Assembly: GCF_048265165.1 (NCBI RefSeq)
Contig: NZ_JBLXCD010000001.1
Coordinates: 744,001 to 808,000, forward strand
DNA: 64,000 bases
Reading direction: 5' to 3'
Source of the DNA: Oceanospirillum sp048265165
GTDB lineage: Bacteria > Pseudomonadota > Gammaproteobacteria > Pseudomonadales > Halomonadaceae
The notes beneath the pieces are model-generated. The model saw only the letters and a program-made list of their open reading frames with translations. It was not told where the DNA came from and searched no databases. A program made the position numbers and the translations under genes. The number at the start of each line of letters is the position of its first letter. Within the stretch, counting starts at the first letter, position 1. Below, piece after piece: positions 60,824 to 64,000 of this stretch.

Positions 60824-61309
60824 ATGCTGTCACGTGATGATGTCTGGAAACCCAACTGTACCGTTGCCACTGTGGTGGTGAAAAAGGATACTGAGAGCGG
60901 CGAAGATCGCTATCTGCTGGTGGAAGAGTGGAGCCAAGGTCGCCGGGTACTGAATCAACCGGCAGGCCATGTCGAAAAAGACGAAAGCCTGGTCAACGCC
61001 GCCATCCGGGAAACATTGGAAGAAACCCGCTGGGAAGTCCGAATCACTGATTATATGGGGCTTTATATTAATAAAGCCTCCGAACGTCTGACCTATCACC
61101 GGCACTGCTTTATTGCTGAGCCTGTACAGCATCACCCGGATGCCGTACTGGATGAGGGTATTGAACAAGCTCGCTGGCTTAGATGGGAAGAACTTCTGCA
61201 ACAGCAGGAAAAAATGCGCAGTCAGGCAGTGATGATCTGCTTTGAAGACTACCGCAAAGGTAAGCGTTATCCTCTTGAGCTGATTACAGACCTTGACCAC
61301 CCGCTCTAA
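60824..61309 (+). CDS. nudJ: Nudix hydrolase, NudJ-like
   Basis: 161 aa. The Nudix box is GHVEKDESLVNAAIRETLEE followed by TRW: it fits G-x5-E-x7-REUxEE, with Arg replacing the usual Gly near its end. Flanking parts also match E. coli NudJ (WKPNCTVATVVVKKD at the start, then RWLRWEELL). NudJ hydrolyses nucleoside di- and triphosphates and is linked to HMP-PP in thiamine precursor metabolism. Genes rluE, nudJ, mnmA, hflD and purB occur in the same order in E. coli. It starts 51 bases after rluE. Confidence 0.88.
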   Translation: MLSRDDVWKPNCTVATVVVKKDTESGEDRYLLVEEWSQGRRVLNQPAGHVEKDESLVNAAIRETLEETRWEVRITDYMGLYINKASERLTYHRHCFIAEPVQHHPDAVLDEGIEQARWLRWEELLQQQEKMRSQAVMICFEDYRKGKRYPLELITDLDHPL

Positions 61310-61484
61310 ACCCGAGCTCAAGCGCTCAATGTAACGATAAAGAAAGATAACTCAGAGCCCATCACTTTAACTGCATGGGCTGACAACATCCGTTATAATC
61401 CCCGCTGACCTGCTTCAGGGGATTTGGCTCAAATTTACGATGCACCAGATCACCCAAACACTGTAAACCGATTAGCGAAACATC

Positions 61485-62645
61485 ATGCCAAACAGTCAAA
61501 ACGCTTCAGAAACTCAGCCAACACCTAATATCAGTGCAACCGACAACAGTCAGACCAAAGTCATTGTCGGCATGTCAGGGGGTGTTGATTCATCCGTATC
61601 AGCTGTTCTTCTGATGCAGCAGGGGTATCAGGTCGAAGGCCTGTTTATGAAAAACTGGGATGAAGACGACGGCACCGAATACTGCACCGCGAAAGAAGAT
61701 CTGGCAGATGCTCAAGCCGTGTGCGACCGCATCGGTATCAAACTGCACAAAGCCAATTTTGCCGCAGAATACTGGGACAACGTGTTTGAGCATTTTCTGG
61801 CAGAATATAAAGCCGGTCGCACCCCAAACCCAGACATTCTCTGCAACAAAGAGATCAAGTTTAAAGCTTTCCTGGAGTATGCAGAAGCTCTCGGCGCAGA
61901 CCTGATCGCCACCGGCCACTATGTACGTCGCGGTGAACAGGATGGCAAAGCTACTCTGCTGAAAGGTCTGGATAACAACAAAGACCAGAGCTACTTTCTC
62001 CATGCCGTCGGTCATAACGAGATCGGTAAGACCCTGTTCCCGGTGGGCGAGATTGAAAAACCTGAAGTCCGCCGTATTGCGGAAGAACATGACCTGATTA
62101 CGGCCCGTAAAAAAGACAGCACCGGCATCTGCTTTATCGGCGAACGTCGTTTTAAAGACTTTCTGCAACAGTACCTGCCAGCACAGCCGGGCACTATTAC
62201 CACACCGGACGGTGATGTAATTGGCAAACACAGCGGCCTGATGTATTACACCATTGGTCAGCGTCAGGGATTGGGCATTGGCGGTCTGAAGGAGTACTCA
62301 GAAGACCCTTGGTTTGTTGCAGAGAAAGATCTGGATAACAATATTCTGATCGCCGTCCAGGGCACCGACCATCCGTTACTGTTCAGTCGCGGCCTTAAGA
62401 CAGAAAGCGTTGACTGGGTTGCCCACCAACCACCGGTTGATGGCGAATTTAAATGTCGGGCCAAAACCCGTTACCGCCAGGACGATCAGGGCTGCACCGT
62501 GAAACCTTTAGGCAACAATGAGTTCGAAGTGATCTTCGATGAGCCTCAACGGGCCGTAACACCGGGTCAGTCGGTAGTTTTCTATCTTGAAGATATCTGC
62601 CTTGGTGGTGCCGTCATTGAGAAAACCTGGCGCGATAACACCTGA
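61485..62645 (+). CDS. mnmA: tRNA-specific 2-thiouridylase MnmA
   Basis: 386 aa. The ATP pyrophosphatase P-loop is VIVGMSGGVDSSVSAVLLMQ (about residues 26-45). The two catalytic Cys lie in NPDILCNKEIKF (about 123) and DSTGICFIGERRF (about 219). Other marks are GHYVRRG and YTIGQRQGLGIGG. It thiolates U34 of tRNA for Lys, Glu and Gln, with sulfur relayed by the Tus proteins. The first 24 residues (PNSQNASETQPTPNISATDN) form a disordered extension beyond the E. coli start. Downstream, hflD begins 56 bases after the stop. Confidence 0.97.
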   Translation: MPNSQNASETQPTPNISATDNSQTKVIVGMSGGVDSSVSAVLLMQQGYQVEGLFMKNWDEDDGTEYCTAKEDLADAQAVCDRIGIKLHKANFAAEYWDNVFEHFLAEYKAGRTPNPDILCNKEIKFKAFLEYAEALGADLIATGHYVRRGEQDGKATLLKGLDNNKDQSYFLHAVGHNEIGKTLFPVGEIEKPEVRRIAEEHDLITARKKDSTGICFIGERRFKDFLQQYLPAQPGTITTPDGDVIGKHSGLMYYTIGQRQGLGIGGLKEYSEDPWFVAEKDLDNNILIAVQGTDHPLLFSRGLKTESVDWVAHQPPVDGEFKCRAKTRYRQDDQGCTVKPLGNNEFEVIFDEPQRAVTPGQSVVFYLEDICLGGAVIEKTWRDNT

Positions 62646-62701
62646 AGCAAAACCCCGATGCAACACCCGAACCATCAGACGACAGGAATACAGGGACAAC
62701 T

Positions 62702-63328
62702 ATGAGTTCAAACCGACAAGATCAGGAACAGGCTTTGGCTCTTGCTGGTGTATTTCAGGCCGCAGCCCTTGTGCACCAACTGGCCAATAAAGGCATGGTG
62801 GCACAGGATAGCTTTGAAACCAGTATCACCAGCATTCTGGAAACAGACCCGGAAAACACCCTGGCAGTCTACGGCGGGTCACCTCAGGGCCTGGCGTTAG
62901 GAGTTAAAACACTGCGCGGCTTCATTAACAAAGACGCAGACACCTCAACCCATGTCTTACGCTATGCGATGTCCATTCTCTATCTGGAAAAGCGCCTGCG
63001 CAAAGATGATCAGATGCTTCAGGCCATCGGGCAGCGTCTTGAGCAGGTAAAAATGCAGAGCCATCACTTCTCAAACACCCACGAAAATGTGATCGCCAAT
63101 ATTGCCAGCCTCTACCAGGACACCATCAGCACCTTTTCTTTCCGGATTCAGGTGCAGGGCGAACCCAATATTCTGCGCCAGACCAACAACGCCGAAAAAG
63201 TACGTGCCCTGCTCTTTGCCGGTATTCGCTCAGCCATTCTCTGGCATCAGCTAGGTGGGCGCCGTTGGAGGCTGCTTTTGGGACGCAAGAAGATTCTTCA
63301 GGCACTTGATGATGCCGCCAGACTCTGA
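62702..63328 (+). CDS. hflD: High-frequency lysogenisation protein HflD homologue
   Basis: 208 aa, the normal HflD length. The sequence has the family opening (ALALAGVFQAAALVHQLANK) and later YGGSPQGLALGVKTLRGFIN, LRYAMSILYLEKRLRKDDQM and FAGIRSAILWHQLGGRRWRL. HflD is a helical, membrane-associated protein that in E. coli binds lambda CII; its cellular role elsewhere is poorly defined. Its place between mnmA and purB is conserved across gammaproteobacteria. The 199 bases after it lead to purB and show no clear terminator. Confidence 0.93.
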   Translation: MSSNRQDQEQALALAGVFQAAALVHQLANKGMVAQDSFETSITSILETDPENTLAVYGGSPQGLALGVKTLRGFINKDADTSTHVLRYAMSILYLEKRLRKDDQMLQAIGQRLEQVKMQSHHFSNTHENVIANIASLYQDTISTFSFRIQVQGEPNILRQTNNAEKVRALLFAGIRSAILWHQLGGRRWRLLLGRKKILQALDDAARL

Positions 63329-63527
63329 CCGAACTCAAAACAAACGCAAAAGGGGGCTGTTTTCATGCGCTCCTTTTTATTTTCTGCCCGCCGCTGTAAG
63401 TTACCTGGAAATCCTTTAAGGTCGCCATTAGCCAGAGAATATAAGCGGTAATCCTGTAATAAAGTTCAGTTTCAGGTATGATTGCGCACTTCATGAAATC
63501 AGCTTATTTATAGAGAGCAGTAACAAA

Positions 63528-64000
63528 ATGCAGCTTTCCAGCCTTACCGCAATATCCCCCGTTGATGGCCGTTATGGCTCTAAGACCGCTGACCTGCGCC
63601 CCTGGGTGAGTGAATTTGGTCTGATCCGTGCCCGCGTAGAAGTTGAAATTCGCTGGTTACAGCGCTTGGCCGATCACGATCAAATTACTGATGTTCCTGC
63701 TCTGAGCCCAGAAGCCAATCAGGTTCTTGATCAACTGGTAGCCAACTTCAGCGAAGATGATGCCCAGCGCATCAAAGATATAGAACGTACTACTAATCAC
63801 GATGTAAAAGCGGTTGAGTACTTCATCAAAGAGCGTATCGAAGGCAACAGCGAACTGCAGGCTGTTACTGAATTTGTTCACTTCGCATGCACCTCTGAAG
63901 ATATCAATAACCTGTCTCACGCTCTGATGCTGAAAGGCGCACTGGACAGTGTCGTTCTGCCAACCATGAAAGAAGTGGTAGAGGCCATTCGTCAGCTGGC
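63528..64000 (+). CDS. purB: Adenylosuccinate lyase, N-terminal part
   Basis: The gene runs off the right edge; 157 codons are present. They read MQLSSLTAISPVDGRYGSKT, then LIRARVEVEIRWLQRLADHD, then NHDVKAVEYFIKERIEG, and VHFACTSEDINNLSHALML. NHDVKAVEYF and the TSEDINN segment are hallmarks of the PurB type found in E. coli (456 aa). The enzyme cleaves adenylosuccinate and SAICAR in purine synthesis. The catalytic signature near residue 295 is outside the window. Start ATG at 63528-63530. It follows hflD as in E. coli. Confidence 0.96.
   Translation, partial: MQLSSLTAISPVDGRYGSKTADLRPWVSEFGLIRARVEVEIRWLQRLADHDQITDVPALSPEANQVLDQLVANFSEDDAQRIKDIERTTNHDVKAVEYFIKERIEGNSELQAVTEFVHFACTSEDINNLSHALMLKGALDSVVLPTMKEVVEAIRQL

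Noticed and set aside
1..64000. tRNA, rRNA genes or CRISPR arrays
   Set aside because: No cloverleaf with the conserved GTTCGA arm, no rRNA sequence and no regularly spaced repeat array was seen, although short tRNA genes could be missed by eye.

Overview
The window looks like a chromosomal segment of a marine-type gammaproteobacterium, most likely Oceanospirillales or Oceanospirillaceae-like. That is an inference from gene content; no 16S gene or other taxonomic marker is present. The strongest evidence is the right half: ftsK-lolA-rarA-crcB-serS-cysG on one strand, aat-ate-infA on the other, then clpA-clpS, then rluE-nudJ-mnmA-hflD-purB. This is essentially the Pseudomonas gene order for this core block, with trxB, cspD and icd absent from the positions they hold there.

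Layout. (1) 1-2254: left end of a Mu-like transposable prophage whose body lies off the left edge. It holds the start of a MuA-type transposase, a DNA-binding protein, a Ner-like regulator and a divergent S24/LexA-type repressor. Repeated GAACTCGCA-like boxes lie between and inside the regulators, and about 20-bp repeats mark the putative prophage end. (2) 2442-10184: an orphan type VI secretion cargo operon made of VgrG, DUF2169, two pentapeptide-repeat proteins, a PAAR-like DUF4150 protein and DUF3540. It has no T6SS structural genes and no obvious toxin or immunity pair. (3) 10260-22685: SulP-STAS-cNMP transporter, MarR regulator, a small conserved protein, a solute-binding-protein relic, GlpD-like dehydrogenase, the large YdiJ-type D-2-hydroxyglutarate dehydrogenase, then an operon of two periplasmic binding proteins and a membrane diguanylate cyclase. 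(4) 22649-32128: transglutaminase-like protein, a NahK-like hybrid kinase with its FIST-domain (NosP-like) partner and a small secreted protein, NADH dehydrogenase II, an acyltransferase, a DUF1275 membrane protein, a second diguanylate cyclase and a YbaM-like small protein. (5) 32349-44992: ExaC/AldB-type aldehyde dehydrogenase, a GST-fold protein, an ErdR-like response regulator, two giant hybrid kinases (one ending in GGDEF, one beginning with CBS domains and ending in HPt), and a chemoreceptor with its sensor at the C-terminus. (6) 45290-64000: msrB, cysG and the conserved core block.

How it fits together. Three GGDEF proteins, three hybrid histidine kinases, a NosP/NahK-type pair and a chemoreceptor make the middle of the window dense in signalling, probably directed at c-di-GMP-controlled lifestyle switching. 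No EAL or HD-GYP protein is present. The right half is housekeeping: chromosome segregation, lipoprotein sorting, N-end-rule proteolysis (Aat, Ate, ClpS and ClpA together), translation initiation, tRNA and rRNA modification, and purine synthesis. The items most worth a second look are a CysG whose N-terminal dehydrogenase/ferrochelatase half has lost key residues, the orphan VgrG operon beside the prophage, the operator array of the prophage, the palindromic boxes between the aldehyde dehydrogenase and GST genes, and the binding-protein/diguanylate-cyclase operon. No tRNA, rRNA or CRISPR array was found.
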